64,000 bases of DNA from Companilactobacillus insicii (GTDB lineage Bacteria; Bacillota; Bacilli; Lactobacillales; Lactobacillaceae). Within the stretch, counting starts at the first letter, position 1. The number at the start of each line of letters is the position of its first letter. The stretch is taken from assembly GCF_003946015.1 (NCBI RefSeq), contig NZ_RHNU01000011.1, forward strand, positions 1 through 64,000, written 5' to 3'. The position numbers and the translations under genes were made by a program. Of this stretch, positions 16,411-25,186 are shown in pieces. The notes below the pieces were generated by a model. The model did not search any database, was not told the DNA's origin, and worked only from the letters and a program-made list of their open reading frames with translations.

Positions 16411-16438
16411 ATACTTAGAAGTTGGAAGTATTTGAGCT

Positions 16439-17371
16439 CTATTCACTTTCAGTGTCATCAACTTCTTCTTGTTCAGAATGTTCAATTGTTTTAGTCGGTA
16501 ATGCTTGTAGGAATGTAGTAGAAAGAATCAAAATCCCACCTATAAGTTGTACCAAAGTAAAAGGTGTACTCAACAATGTTACCGAAAGTATAGTTGCCGT
16601 TAATGGCTCAAACGAGCTTAACATACTAGTAGTACTTGGTGACAAGTCACGCAAACTGCTTATATAGAATAGATAGGCAAACATCGTACCAAAAATAATA
16701 ATAAACAAGATACAAAGAACACCCATTAAATTCAATCTTGGTAGAGGCTTATTCGTTACCTCTCCAACAAATGAAAAGCTACTGATCAACATTGCCCAAC
16801 CAACGACTGATCTGGCATCGTACTCTCTAAGTAATCCTCGTGGTAACAAAGTATAAGTTGCTGATGCAATACCTGACATAATACCCCAAAACATTGCTAA
16901 TGGCGAAAGAACTAATCCGTTCAAATTACCATTAGTTACTAACAAAAAAGTCCCTATTAAAGCCAAAATAACCGATATAACATCTGTTCTCCGTGGTAAT
17001 TCTCTATTTGCAACGGTTAGGTAAACAATAATAAATAATGGCCCTAAAAATTGTAAAACCGTTGCCGTTGGCGCATTACCATAATTAATAGCCAAGAAAT
17101 ATGTCCATTGTGATGGTAATACTCCTAAGAAAGCAAACAGTATCAACATTACCCAAGACGTCTTCTTCTTCCAAATATCAAAGACCGATTTGCCGGCAGT
17201 TATTCCATACCAAATTAATAATAGTAACCCAGCACTAAATAATCTAATCCCAACTAACCAGTTTGGTGAAACATGTAGTCCTGAGAATAAATATTCAGCA
17301 CTAGTACCAGAAGCTCCCCAAAGTATACCTCCGGTAATAACAAAGAAGAGTCCTCTTTTTTTATTTTTCAT
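16439..17371 (-). CDS. EamA/DMT-family transporter
   Basis: This 310-residue protein has ten predicted membrane helices in two repeated EamA domains (residues about 8-140 and 155-292), the classic drug/metabolite transporter layout. The first begins GGILWGASGTSAEYLF, the second carries SGIASATYTLLPRGLL. The acidic C-terminus (HSEQEEVDDTESE) is cytoplasmic. DMT members export amino acids, purines or metabolites; the substrate cannot be told. GAGGG precedes the ATG. The gene is alone. Confidence 0.88.
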   Translation of the reverse strand: MKNKKRGLFFVITGGILWGASGTSAEYLFSGLHVSPNWLVGIRLFSAGLLLLIWYGITAGKSVFDIWKKKTSWVMLILFAFLGVLPSQWTYFLAINYGNAPTATVLQFLGPLFIIVYLTVANRELPRRTDVISVILALIGTFLLVTNGNLNGLVLSPLAMFWGIMSGIASATYTLLPRGLLREYDARSVVGWAMLISSFSFVGEVTNKPLPRLNLMGVLCILFIIIFGTMFAYLFYISSLRDLSPSTTSMLSSFEPLTATILSVTLLSTPFTLVQLIGGILILSTTFLQALPTKTIEHSEQEEVDDTESE

Positions 17372-17434
17372 TCATAATCCCTCACTAACAACACTAACTA
17401 TTATGAACCTAAATTAGCAGAACTTACACTGTTG

Positions 17435-18280
17435 TTAGGCTTTACCAATTAAAATCTTTGAATCAACTGTAATTTTATTAACGTCGCTCCAATCGATTTT
17501 TTTGGTATCAACATTAAATAGCAATGGGGTCATTTGAATGAAAGCATTACGTACTTCAGATGATACTTGATACGTTTGTGTGGCATTAATTTCATCGATC
17601 ATCGTAAAGTGACCTTCAAAATAATCCAAGACCTTTTTGTTAGAATAACTATCACTTCGCAAATACTGGCTAGCTTTTTGGCGTAACTCAATAACGTGAT
17701 TCTCGCCCGGAATAACCTTGATCAAGTAACCATTATCTTTCAAAATACGATGAAATTCATTGTAATTGGCCGGTGAAAAAATATCTAAGATTCCATCCAC
17801 ACTATTATCCTGAATGGGTAATTGCGCTAAGTCTCCAACAAACCATTTAACAGCATTATCAATATCGTGACGTGCTGCCTGTTGTATCGAGTCTTTTGAA
17901 ATATCAAATGCCAATAATTGCTTTTGCAATGACTTGTGTATTTCACGTGAATAATAACCTTCACCACAACCCACATCTAAAATATTATTTATCTTCAAGT
18001 CCTCAATAATAGTAATCAATTTAGTCAAAATATGATCATATAATCCATCCTTCAAGATTAAACCACGATTCTCAAAATTATCTTTATCATAATTCTTTTG
18101 CTGTTTCATATTTAATAGGAAGTTAACGTAACCATACTTGGAAATATCAAAATTATGATTGTTCACACACACTAAACTAGTACCTTGTAATTCCAATCTT
18201 TCATTACACATGGGGCAACTAAAAAATTCCCCACTATTTTCAAAACGTTTGATTTTTTCTTTATTCATTGTATTTACCAT
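17435..18280 (-). CDS. rlmA: 23S rRNA (guanine-N1)-methyltransferase, RlmA family
   Basis: This 281-residue SAM-dependent methyltransferase methylates N1 of a guanine in 23S rRNA helix 35 (G748 in the Gram-positive RlmA(II) class, where it tunes macrolide response). The N-terminal zinc finger is CPMCNERLELQG...LVCVNNHNFD (residues about 22-44), followed by the family-typical DISKYGYVNFL. The SAM motif is ILDVGCGEGYYS (about 98-109), and the catalytic-loop equivalent is IFSPANYNEFHRIL. Start is ambiguous: ATG at 18280 or the in-frame ATG four codons later; neither has a strong ribosome site. Confidence 0.88.
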   Translation of the reverse strand: MVNTMNKEKIKRFENSGEFFSCPMCNERLELQGTSLVCVNNHNFDISKYGYVNFLLNMKQQKNYDKDNFENRGLILKDGLYDHILTKLITIIEDLKINNILDVGCGEGYYSREIHKSLQKQLLAFDISKDSIQQAARHDIDNAVKWFVGDLAQLPIQDNSVDGILDIFSPANYNEFHRILKDNGYLIKVIPGENHVIELRQKASQYLRSDSYSNKKVLDYFEGHFTMIDEINATQTYQVSSEVRNAFIQMTPLLFNVDTKKIDWSDVNKITVDSKILIGKA

Positions 18281-18321
18281 TTCTAATAAGTCTTATTTCA
18301 GTCTATCATACAGAATAAATA

Positions 18322-18353
18322 AAAATGGATTTCGATTTCTCGAAATCCATTTT
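18322..18353. terminator. terminator between rlmA and the VIT genes
   Basis: A perfect 13-bp stem AAAATGGATTTCG with its complement has A5/T5 flanks. It follows the second VIT gene on the minus strand. Confidence 0.75.
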
Positions 18354-18361
18354 TTGAAATA

Positions 18362-19063
18362 TTAAAGCATTAATCCTACTGAATAGTGAATAATCATCGT
18401 AATAATACCAACAATAACGTTTCTAATAATTGCAGTCTTAACTAATCCATCCCCAAGTTTAGCACTTAAGAATCCTGTCAAAGCTACTGATAAGGTAACT
18501 GCCAAAATAGTTCCTGGCCATTGCAGAGATACGGGTAAGAATGTCATTGCAACTAATGGGAAGATACCACCGGATGATGCTGCAACCAATGAAGAAAAGG
18601 CTGCATCCCAAGGATTCATATAGTGTCCTAAGTCAAGATCATACTTAACTTTTACCACTGTACCTAAAGCATCCTTCTTCATTAATTCTTCAGCAATTTC
18701 AGTCGCAGTCTGAGCAGTTACACCACGTTCAATGTAGAAATCAGCGACTGCTTGAACCTCATCCTGATAATTTGTTTTGATCAATTCACGTTCTTTTTCA
18801 ATAGCTGCTTTTTCTGTATCCTTTTGGGAGCTAACTGAAGCATATTCGCCAGAAGCCATTGAAAAAGCACATGCTAGAAGATCGGATAAGCCCGCAATGA
18901 AAATAGTGAATTGGTTAGTTGTAGCAACGGCAACTGAGAACAAAACACCAACAACCGTTAAGATTCCATCATTAGATCCTAGTACACCGGCACGCAACGT
19001 ATTTGAACGTTCTGCCATTGTCTTTTTTTGCTTTTTAGGTTTTGGAACATTAATAGCTTTCAT
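18362..19063 (-). CDS. VIT1/CCC1-family iron/manganese transporter (second of two)
   Basis: This membrane protein belongs to the VIT family, which moves Fe2+ or Mn2+ out of the cytosol. The TM1 motif LRAGVLGSNDGILTVVGVLF is family-diagnostic, and the cytoplasmic helical insert (residues about 85-150, rich in Glu/Lys, QKDTEKAAIEKERELIK) is the metal-binding domain. Four further helices follow. The ATG at 19063 is chosen; a TTG one codon earlier and a GTG at 19075 sit closer to AAGGAAG. It starts just past the stop of a paralogous VIT gene, so the two are cotranscribed and may form hetero-oligomers. Confidence 0.9.
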   Translation of the reverse strand: MKAINVPKPKKQKKTMAERSNTLRAGVLGSNDGILTVVGVLFSVAVATTNQFTIFIAGLSDLLACAFSMASGEYASVSSQKDTEKAAIEKERELIKTNYQDEVQAVADFYIERGVTAQTATEIAEELMKKDALGTVVKVKYDLDLGHYMNPWDAAFSSLVAASSGGIFPLVAMTFLPVSLQWPGTILAVTLSVALTGFLSAKLGDGLVKTAIIRNVIVGIITMIIHYSVGLML

Positions 19064-19079
19064 CAAATTTGTCACTTCC

Positions 19080-19778
19080 TTAATGTGCGAATAGTGAACC
19101 TATAAAGTAGGTCACAATCATAGTTAAAACTCCTGAGATCACATTTCTAAACACTGCCTTGGTACGGTCAGCATTACCCAACGCTGCTGCAGTATAACCA
19201 GTAATACTCAAAGCAATTACAACCGCAATAACTGTCGCAATAATTCTGATATTTTCTGGGAAAAATGTAATCGAAACTAAAGGTAATATTGAACCTGTTG
19301 GAAAAGAAATCATCGAAGCCATCGCTGCCGCAATCGCACTTGTATGTTCCTTAGGATTAAATCCAAATCTCTCACGAACAGCTACATCCAACGGGTCATC
19401 ACTCATCATTTCTTGAGTGGCCTTCAATGCCAACTCTTCTGATATTCCTGTACCTTGATATTTGTTCTTGATGAAATCAAATTCATCATCATAATGTCCA
19501 TCTAATGCCGCTGATTCTTTTTCAATGGCTCGACGTTCACTATCACGCTGAGTACTTACGGATACCCATTCACCCATTGCCATTGATATAGTTCCGGCAA
19601 GCATACCAGCGATACCAGCTAAGAAAATTGCATAACTATTACTTTTCGCACCAGCAACACCAATAACAATACCGGCAACTGAAAGAATTCCATCATTTGC
19701 GCCCATAACACTGGCACGCATAACGTTAATCTTTTCAGCTAAGCTCCTACTCTTCTTTGTTTTTTGTACTTTTTGCAT
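19080..19778 (-). CDS. VIT1/CCC1-family iron/manganese transporter (first of two)
   Basis: This 232-residue VIT-family protein has TM1 motif MRASVMGANDGILSVAGIVI, an acidic cytosolic insert (STQRDSERRAIEKESAALD...) and a C-terminal four-helix part (SITGYTAAALGNADRTKAVFRN). It resembles the next gene but the two are clearly diverged. VIT transporters detoxify excess iron or manganese. A perfect Fur-box core, AATGATTATCATT, lies 52 bp upstream of its ATG (19831-19843), and a Fur-family gene is divergent, so iron or peroxide control of this pair is likely. Confidence 0.9.
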   Translation of the reverse strand: MQKVQKTKKSRSLAEKINVMRASVMGANDGILSVAGIVIGVAGAKSNSYAIFLAGIAGMLAGTISMAMGEWVSVSTQRDSERRAIEKESAALDGHYDDEFDFIKNKYQGTGISEELALKATQEMMSDDPLDVAVRERFGFNPKEHTSAIAAAMASMISFPTGSILPLVSITFFPENIRIIATVIAVVIALSITGYTAAALGNADRTKAVFRNVISGVLTMIVTYFIGSLFAH

Positions 19779-19830
19779 TTTCCTCGCCCCTTATTTCGAT
19801 TACTCTAAGCTGTAACCATTTCTAGTTTGG

Positions 19831-19843
19831 AATGATTATCATT
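19831..19843. promoter_or_regulatory. Fur-box-like palindrome upstream of VIT genes
   Basis: AATGATTATCATT is a 6-1-6 palindrome identical to the core of the canonical Fur box (GATAATGATTATCATTATC). It lies between the VIT pair and the Fur-family gene. Confidence 0.6.
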
Positions 19844-19956
19844 TATTAACGAATACATCATAATACTTTTTTGCTTAAAAGTAAAACCTTAAATATTCGA
19901 ATATACAACTTATCCAAGTCGAAAATAATTGATATTTTTATCCCATGGGGTTTATA

Positions 19957-19969
19957 ATTACATTGTAAT
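19957..19969. promoter_or_regulatory. PerR/Fur-type palindrome upstream of the Fur-family gene
   Basis: ATTACATTGTAAT is a perfect 6-1-6 palindrome 41 bp before the regulator ATG. It resembles PerR boxes (TTATAATNATTATAA), so autoregulation is plausible. Confidence 0.5.
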
Positions 19970-20009
19970 GATTCCAAGATAGGAACACTTACAGAAAGGA
20001 AGATTGCTT

Positions 20010-20471
20010 ATGACTAATAGTTCTGTCATGGAGGACACTCTAAAAGTTTTAAAAGATCACAAACTACGTGTCACTCCTCAACGTCACATTATTTTGGCAT
20101 ACCTTGCAAGTCATCATAACCACCCCACAGTAGAGACTATTCGGGATGGCCTAAGCAAAGAACTTCCAAATATGGGGTCATCTACCATTTACAATACTTT
20201 GAATACTTTCGTAGAACATCGATTAGTTGTTGAACTACAAAATGGTGACGGAAGTACTCATTATGATTATTTCGGAACGCCGCATTACCATGCAATTTGT
20301 ACTAATTGTGGCAAAATAGTAGATGTTACGTACCCCGGATTTAGTAAAGATGAAAAATCATTAGAAGAAAGAACAGCTGATATTTCTGGATATATGATTT
20401 CTGGTAATCATATGGAAGTTTATGGTTTATGTCCTGAATGCCAAGTTAAATTGGGTGTTAAACAAAAATAG
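20010..20471 (+). CDS. Fur-family transcriptional regulator (PerR-like)
   Basis: The ATG at 20010 fits AAAGGAAG (9 bp spacing); an in-frame TTG two codons earlier is too close. The 153-residue protein has an N-terminal winged helix (LKDHKLRVTPQRHIILAYL; DNA-recognition STIYNTLNTF) and a C-terminal metal domain with HYHAICTNCGKIVDV and GLCPECQVKLG, i.e. both CxxC pairs of the structural zinc site. The regulatory-site residues (H-x-H around DYFGTPHYHA, and the acidic DG...) fit PerR or Fur. It faces two VIT metal exporters. Whether it senses peroxide or Fe2+ cannot be settled by eye. Confidence 0.9.
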   Translation: MTNSSVMEDTLKVLKDHKLRVTPQRHIILAYLASHHNHPTVETIRDGLSKELPNMGSSTIYNTLNTFVEHRLVVELQNGDGSTHYDYFGTPHYHAICTNCGKIVDVTYPGFSKDEKSLEERTADISGYMISGNHMEVYGLCPECQVKLGVKQK

Positions 20472-20491
20472 ATTAATAATTATTCAACAAA

Positions 20492-20528
20492 AAGGAGTTT
20501 TCCCAGAGATGAGAAAACTTCTTTTTTT
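20492..20528 (+). terminator. terminator of the Fur-family gene
   Basis: Stem AAGGAGTTTTC/GAAAACTTCTT followed by a T7 run. Confidence 0.7.
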
Positions 20529-20607
20529 GTCATTTAAACCAAAATATATTTTAATAAAAAAATTATCCACTATAATGAATACAACAAACACCTTTTAGGA
20601 GGTTCGA

Positions 20608-21306
20608 ATGAAAAACACAATATTAATAGTTGAAGACGAACTTAGTTTATCTAGTTATCTAACAAAGGAACTACAGTTTGAAGATTTCAACGTCGTAGTT
20701 GCTAATGACGGATTAGAAGCAATGGACAAGTATGAGGACAATCAAAATAACTTGCTACTTATCTTACTAGACTGGATGTTACCAAAATTAGACGGTATGG
20801 AAGTCCTACGAAGAATTCGCAAGCATGATCAAGTACCTGTAATTATTATGACCGCACGCGATTATGTTGGCGATAAAGTGGCAGGGTTAGATAATGGTGC
20901 TGATGACTACATTACAAAACCATTTGAAATAGAAGAATTACTTGCACGTGTTCGTGTAATTCAAAGAAGAATGGAACAAATGAATGAACCAGATCAAACT
21001 TATCAACTATCTGATTTAATACTGAACACCAAATCTCATCAAGTTGTTAGAAATAGTGAAAATATTCAGTTAACTCGTCGTGAATATGATTTGCTTCTAT
21101 TCTTCCTTCAACATGTTGGACAAGTATTTACCAGAGATGAATTACTCGATAATGTTTGGGGTGAAGATTTCTTAGGGCAGCAAAACGTCGTAGATGTGTA
21201 TGTTGGCTATTTGAGAAACAAAATTGATGGTAAAAATACCCAACCCTTGATTCAAACAATTCGTGGAGTTGGTTATTCAATTGAGGATACCGCCGATGAA
21301 CACTAA
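20608..21306 (+). CDS. OmpR/PhoB-family response regulator
   Basis: This 232-residue regulator has a receiver domain (residues 1-120) with acidic pocket EDE (residues 8-10), phospho-acceptor Asp in LLDWMLPKLDGMEVL and Lys in DDYITKPFEIEELLARV. A winged-helix output domain (about 130-228) follows, with LTRREYDLLLFFLQHVGQVFTRDELL. The organisation resembles ArlR/CsrR-type regulators of Firmicutes. TAGGAGG precedes the ATG. It overlaps the histidine kinase start by 11 bp, so the pair is translationally coupled. Confidence 0.93.
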   Translation: MKNTILIVEDELSLSSYLTKELQFEDFNVVVANDGLEAMDKYEDNQNNLLLILLDWMLPKLDGMEVLRRIRKHDQVPVIIMTARDYVGDKVAGLDNGADDYITKPFEIEELLARVRVIQRRMEQMNEPDQTYQLSDLILNTKSHQVVRNSENIQLTRREYDLLLFFLQHVGQVFTRDELLDNVWGEDFLGQQNVVDVYVGYLRNKIDGKNTQPLIQTIRGVGYSIEDTADEH

Positions 21307-22693
21307 ACAAAAAAATAACTCTCGAACTTATGAGAGTTTGATCAGTCAGGCCATCAGTCGACTAGTAGTAATTATTACTCTGTCCATCAGTATAATTGTT
21401 TTGGTCACTGTTGGATTTCAACAAGCGTCCTTCACATCTCATGACGCTCGGGGACTTATGACGAGTTTGAATAGATCCAACATAAAAAGTATTCCCAGCT
21501 TCATTCAGTGGAATAACGAAAATGAAAGACACACTAAACAAAATTCATTTATCCGTGTAAAAACTAAAGATAAGTCAGTTACTGCTGCATCATTAAAGCG
21601 AGAACGAGTTATCATGACCTCTCCCTCTTCTAAGAAATTTTTATCAAAAAAACAATATCACGTATTATTCTTAAAAAACGTAGTCTACATCCCTCAATAC
21701 GGATTGTTTCTGTACTACAGGCAACAAAATAACTCAACTACTTATCAACTCTGGGTTAGCCTGAATAATCTAATTAGAAGATTAATCTTATTAGTAATAG
21801 TAATTAGTATCGTAGTTTTTGTGACACTTGGATTTGGAACTTGGTGGGCACGCAGATTGGCCCAAAGATTGAGTTCTCCAACTTTAGAATTAGCCAATGA
21901 AACTAAAAAAACTACAAAAGATTTGGACGCTAATCAGCCAACGTTAAACGTTCCCGAAAGTCCGGTAGAAATAAATGAACTAGGTAATTCTTTTAACGAA
22001 TTATTGAAAGTTCAAAATGAGCGTCTAGCACGCGAGAAGCAATTTGTTTCAGATTCCTCACACGAATTACGAACACCAATTGCGGCCATCAGAGGAAATA
22101 TTAATTTGATCAAGCGCCACGGTGAACAACATCCAGAAGTAATACCTGAATCACTTGATTTTATTGACGAAGAATCATTAAGAATGCAAAACTTAATCGA
22201 AAATCTATTGCATTTATCACGTGCTGATAAAGCTAAAATCAATTTACAAGAAATTAACATATCAGAATTAGTAGAGCGATTAAGTAATCATTACCAAGGT
22301 ACTATTTCTCAAAAATTAAACACTGACATTGAACCCGGTTTAAAAATAAACGGTAATGAAGATATGATCCACCAGATCATCATTGCATTATTAGATAATG
22401 CCAGTAAATATTCTCCTAGTGATACACCTATAACTTTAGGTGTTCACAAAACTACTAACGGAATTGAGTTGAGTATTGCTGATTTAGGAATTGGCATTCC
22501 TAATGACAAAAAGGACAAAATTTTTCAAAGATTTTACCGTGTTGATGAATCGCATTCAACTGAAGTAAAAGGCAGCGGTCTCGGTCTAGCAATTGTTTCT
22601 AAACTGGTTGCTTTAAATAACGCTCAAATTGAAGTTAATGATAATGAACCACAAGGTAGCGTATTTACAGTTACATTTAAAGCACTTGACTAA
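21296..22693 (+). CDS. sensor histidine kinase
   Basis: The ATG at 21296 has GAGG 9 bp before it; a farther in-frame start at 21263 would overlap the regulator more. The 465-residue kinase has TM1 (about residues 23-45), an extracellular sensing domain of about 120 residues, TM2 (about 168-190), HAMP, HisKA with phospho-His in SDSSHELRTPIAAIRG, and HATPase_c with N box DNASKYSP, G1 DLGIGIP and G2 GSGLGLAIV. The short extracellular domain with LSKKQYHVLFLKNVVYIPQYG gives no clue to the ligand. It phosphorylates the overlapping response regulator. Confidence 0.93.
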   Translation: MNTKQKNNSRTYESLISQAISRLVVIITLSISIIVLVTVGFQQASFTSHDARGLMTSLNRSNIKSIPSFIQWNNENERHTKQNSFIRVKTKDKSVTAASLKRERVIMTSPSSKKFLSKKQYHVLFLKNVVYIPQYGLFLYYRQQNNSTTYQLWVSLNNLIRRLILLVIVISIVVFVTLGFGTWWARRLAQRLSSPTLELANETKKTTKDLDANQPTLNVPESPVEINELGNSFNELLKVQNERLAREKQFVSDSSHELRTPIAAIRGNINLIKRHGEQHPEVIPESLDFIDEESLRMQNLIENLLHLSRADKAKINLQEINISELVERLSNHYQGTISQKLNTDIEPGLKINGNEDMIHQIIIALLDNASKYSPSDTPITLGVHKTTNGIELSIADLGIGIPNDKKDKIFQRFYRVDESHSTEVKGSGLGLAIVSKLVALNNAQIEVNDNEPQGSVFTVTFKALD

Positions 22694-22716
22694 TTTTTTT
22701 AGTCAAGTGCTTTTTA
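22681..22716 (+). terminator. terminator of the two-component operon
   Basis: Perfect stem AGCACTTGACT/AGTCAAGTGCT with a T run; the kinase stop codon lies inside the hairpin. Confidence 0.85.
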
Positions 22717-22855
22717 TATAAGTGTTTTAATAAGAAAATCTTATTTAATGCTTATCGAAAAATAGTAGTTAGATATCAAGCATATTTGTAAACTAGGTTT
22801 ATTCAATCAAAAGAAAAAATTTAAGTCGCACATTCGAAAGGACTTGGTGTTACAT

Positions 22856-24364
22856 ATGTCTAAACTAACTACTCAACTAAAACAACAATTAACAAATAAT
22901 CTTAAACGTCCAATTATGCAAGATGCTAAAAATCACTGGTACACAGGTAACGAATTAAATGAAGAGCGAGAAACCTGGCTTCAATACTTCACTAATCAAG
23001 GTATTGGCTACAACGACATCGTACTAATCGCCTTAAATAATTCAGTAACTTATTCATTGGTCACTGAAACTTTGTGGGAAGTCGGTGCAATCGTCCATCC
23101 AATCAATCCTGCAGTTACAGATATTCAATTAAGCGAATTTGAAGAACAGTATAACTACTCCGCAATGATCCTTAATTCAGATATTGAAGAGCCTGATACG
23201 TTAAATTCAACATTTGAAAAAAGGCCTAAATTGACAACTCTACATGAACCAGAGGTTGAACTGTATATCAGAAAAGATCATGAAATACATCCAGCTAAAG
23301 AACCATTTGATAATCAATTTGCCGTCATCATGCATACTTCGGGAACAACTGGTAAACCAAAACGTGTAGGACTAACGCACGAGCAATTATTTACAAATGC
23401 TAATAACATCATTAAAAGTCAAGATTTAACAGACTTTGATCGCACAATGATCATTATGCCTCTATTCCACGTTAATGCTATGGTTATTTCTAATCTAGCA
23501 ACTCGCTTATCTGATGGCCAATTAATTTTTAGAACAAAATTCAGTGCACATTTATTCTGGAAAGAAATATTCGATAAACAGCTTACTTGGGTATCATTAA
23601 CTCCAGCAATTATCGAAATATTGTTACAGCGTGATGAACAACCAAAACCTAATAAGCTCAGATTTTTAAGGACCGCATCAGCTCCACTCTTACCTACAAC
23701 ACTGGAAGAATTCAGATATCGTTTCGATATTCCACTAATTGAAAGCTACGGTATGACCGAAGCTGCTAGTCAGATTACCCAAAATCCTCTTTATGCTCCA
23801 AAGCAAAACAGTGTCGGGATACCTTATGGAACTAGTGTAAAAATACTTGATAGTAGTTTGACGGAAATGGATACGAATAAAGTTGGTGAAATTGCTCTAA
23901 AAGGTGAATCAGTAATCACTCATTATTTAGATGCACAGCCAGAGGCCTTTTCAAACGGTTATTTACTAACTGGTGATCTAGGAAGAATTGATGATGACGG
24001 ATACCTATTTATCGTCGGTCGTCGTAAAGAAATGATTATTCGAGGTGGTGAAAATATCAATCCTTTAGAAGTAGAAGATTGCCTCAAAACCTTACCTTTT
24101 ATTCAAGAAATGGCAGTTGTTGGTACACCAGATAAAATCTACGGAGAAACTGTAACTGCAGTAATTGTCACTAAGAATAATCAACCAGATCATCGCTATC
24201 AACTAGCACTATTAAAGAACTTAGCCAATAATCAACTAATGCCCGCTGAACGACCAACGAAATATATCTTTGGTCAATCATTACCTAAGAATCCCACCGG
24301 TAAGGTTCAACGCAACTTGTTAGCTAAAGAGATCGAAGAAAAACAATATATTAAGGAGGCTTAA
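22856..24364 (+). CDS. AMP-dependent acyl-CoA synthetase, oxalate-CoA-ligase-like
   Basis: This adenylating enzyme makes acyl-AMP then acyl-CoA. Motifs: P-loop MHTSGTTGKPKRVGLTH, A5 ESYGMTEAASQITQNPL, A7 TGDLGRIDDDGYLFIVGRRK, hinge GGENINPLEVE, and catalytic Lys in NPTGKVQRN. The A5 region followed by NPL and SVGIPYG is the pattern of the oxalate-CoA ligase (AAE3/Pcs60) branch rather than long-chain ligases. ATG at 22856 is used; GTG at 22847 and TTG at 22844 are alternatives, AAAGGA being at 22837-22842. It is followed after 3 bp by an ABC permease and ATPase, so one operon links a carboxylate activation step with an uptake system. No oxalyl-CoA decarboxylase is present here. Confidence 0.8.
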   Translation: MSKLTTQLKQQLTNNLKRPIMQDAKNHWYTGNELNEERETWLQYFTNQGIGYNDIVLIALNNSVTYSLVTETLWEVGAIVHPINPAVTDIQLSEFEEQYNYSAMILNSDIEEPDTLNSTFEKRPKLTTLHEPEVELYIRKDHEIHPAKEPFDNQFAVIMHTSGTTGKPKRVGLTHEQLFTNANNIIKSQDLTDFDRTMIIMPLFHVNAMVISNLATRLSDGQLIFRTKFSAHLFWKEIFDKQLTWVSLTPAIIEILLQRDEQPKPNKLRFLRTASAPLLPTTLEEFRYRFDIPLIESYGMTEAASQITQNPLYAPKQNSVGIPYGTSVKILDSSLTEMDTNKVGEIALKGESVITHYLDAQPEAFSNGYLLTGDLGRIDDDGYLFIVGRRKEMIIRGGENINPLEVEDCLKTLPFIQEMAVVGTPDKIYGETVTAVIVTKNNQPDHRYQLALLKNLANNQLMPAERPTKYIFGQSLPKNPTGKVQRNLLAKEIEEKQYIKEA

Positions 24365-24367
24365 TTA

Positions 24368-25186
24368 ATGCAAAAACCGATGGAAATAAATAGTACTAAC
24401 CCACGATTAAAGCATCTAAGTATTCCTTACGACAAGACACTTCCATTTTTAATTCCAATTATCCTATTAGTAATCTGGCAATTGGCAAGTTCTGTCGGTT
24501 GGTTATCAACTTCCGTCCTCCCGTCACCAATTGCAGTCTTACAAGATGGCATCAAACTTACTGTTAGTGGTGAATTACCTAAAAATTTAAGTATTAGTTT
24601 GTATCGTGCAACTATCGGATTACTGATTGGTGGTGGAATTGGATTCATTCTTGGATTCATCAATGGGATGTCCAAAACATTTAGCTTGTTATTCGACTCA
24701 TCGATTCAAATGTTTAGAAATATTCCTCATTTGGCACTTATCCCATTAATTATCCTATGGTTAGGAATTAATGAATCCGCAAAAATATCACTAGTCGCAA
24801 TTGGAACAATGTTCCCCGTCTATATCAATACATATTCTGGAATTCGTTCCGTGGACAAAGACTTGCTTGAGATGGGTAAATCATATGAACTATCTAGATT
24901 TGATATGTTTAAGAAAATTATTTTTCCCGCTGCTTTACCTCAAATATTAGTGGGTATCCGCTACGCTCTGGGCGTAATGTGGACAACATTAATCGTGGCT
25001 GAAACAATATCAGCCAGTTCAGGAATTGGTTATATGGCAAACAACGCTGAGGACTTCGTTGATATGGAGACCGTTGTTCTATGTATAGTTGTCTATGCAA
25101 TTCTTGGTAAAGTATCAGATCTTGTCGCAAAAAGTTTTGAAAATCTATTACTCGAATGGCAAACAACCGGAAGGAGTATCGTTTAA
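24368..25186 (+). CDS. ABC transporter permease, nitrate/sulfonate/taurine type
   Basis: This 272-residue permease of the SsuC/TauC/NrtB class has about six helices and the EAA loop (EMGKSYELSRFDMFKKIIFPAALPQI...GI). AGGAGG precedes the ATG. It lies between the acyl-CoA synthetase and its ATPase, sharing one base of stop/start with the latter (TAATG). No substrate-binding protein is in the operon; an SsuA/NrtA-type protein at 51268-52248 is the only candidate in the window. Family substrates are sulfonates, nitrate, bicarbonate, thiamine precursors or aromatic acids. Confidence 0.88.
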   Translation: MQKPMEINSTNPRLKHLSIPYDKTLPFLIPIILLVIWQLASSVGWLSTSVLPSPIAVLQDGIKLTVSGELPKNLSISLYRATIGLLIGGGIGFILGFINGMSKTFSLLFDSSIQMFRNIPHLALIPLIILWLGINESAKISLVAIGTMFPVYINTYSGIRSVDKDLLEMGKSYELSRFDMFKKIIFPAALPQILVGIRYALGVMWTTLIVAETISASSGIGYMANNAEDFVDMETVVLCIVVYAILGKVSDLVAKSFENLLLEWQTTGRSIV

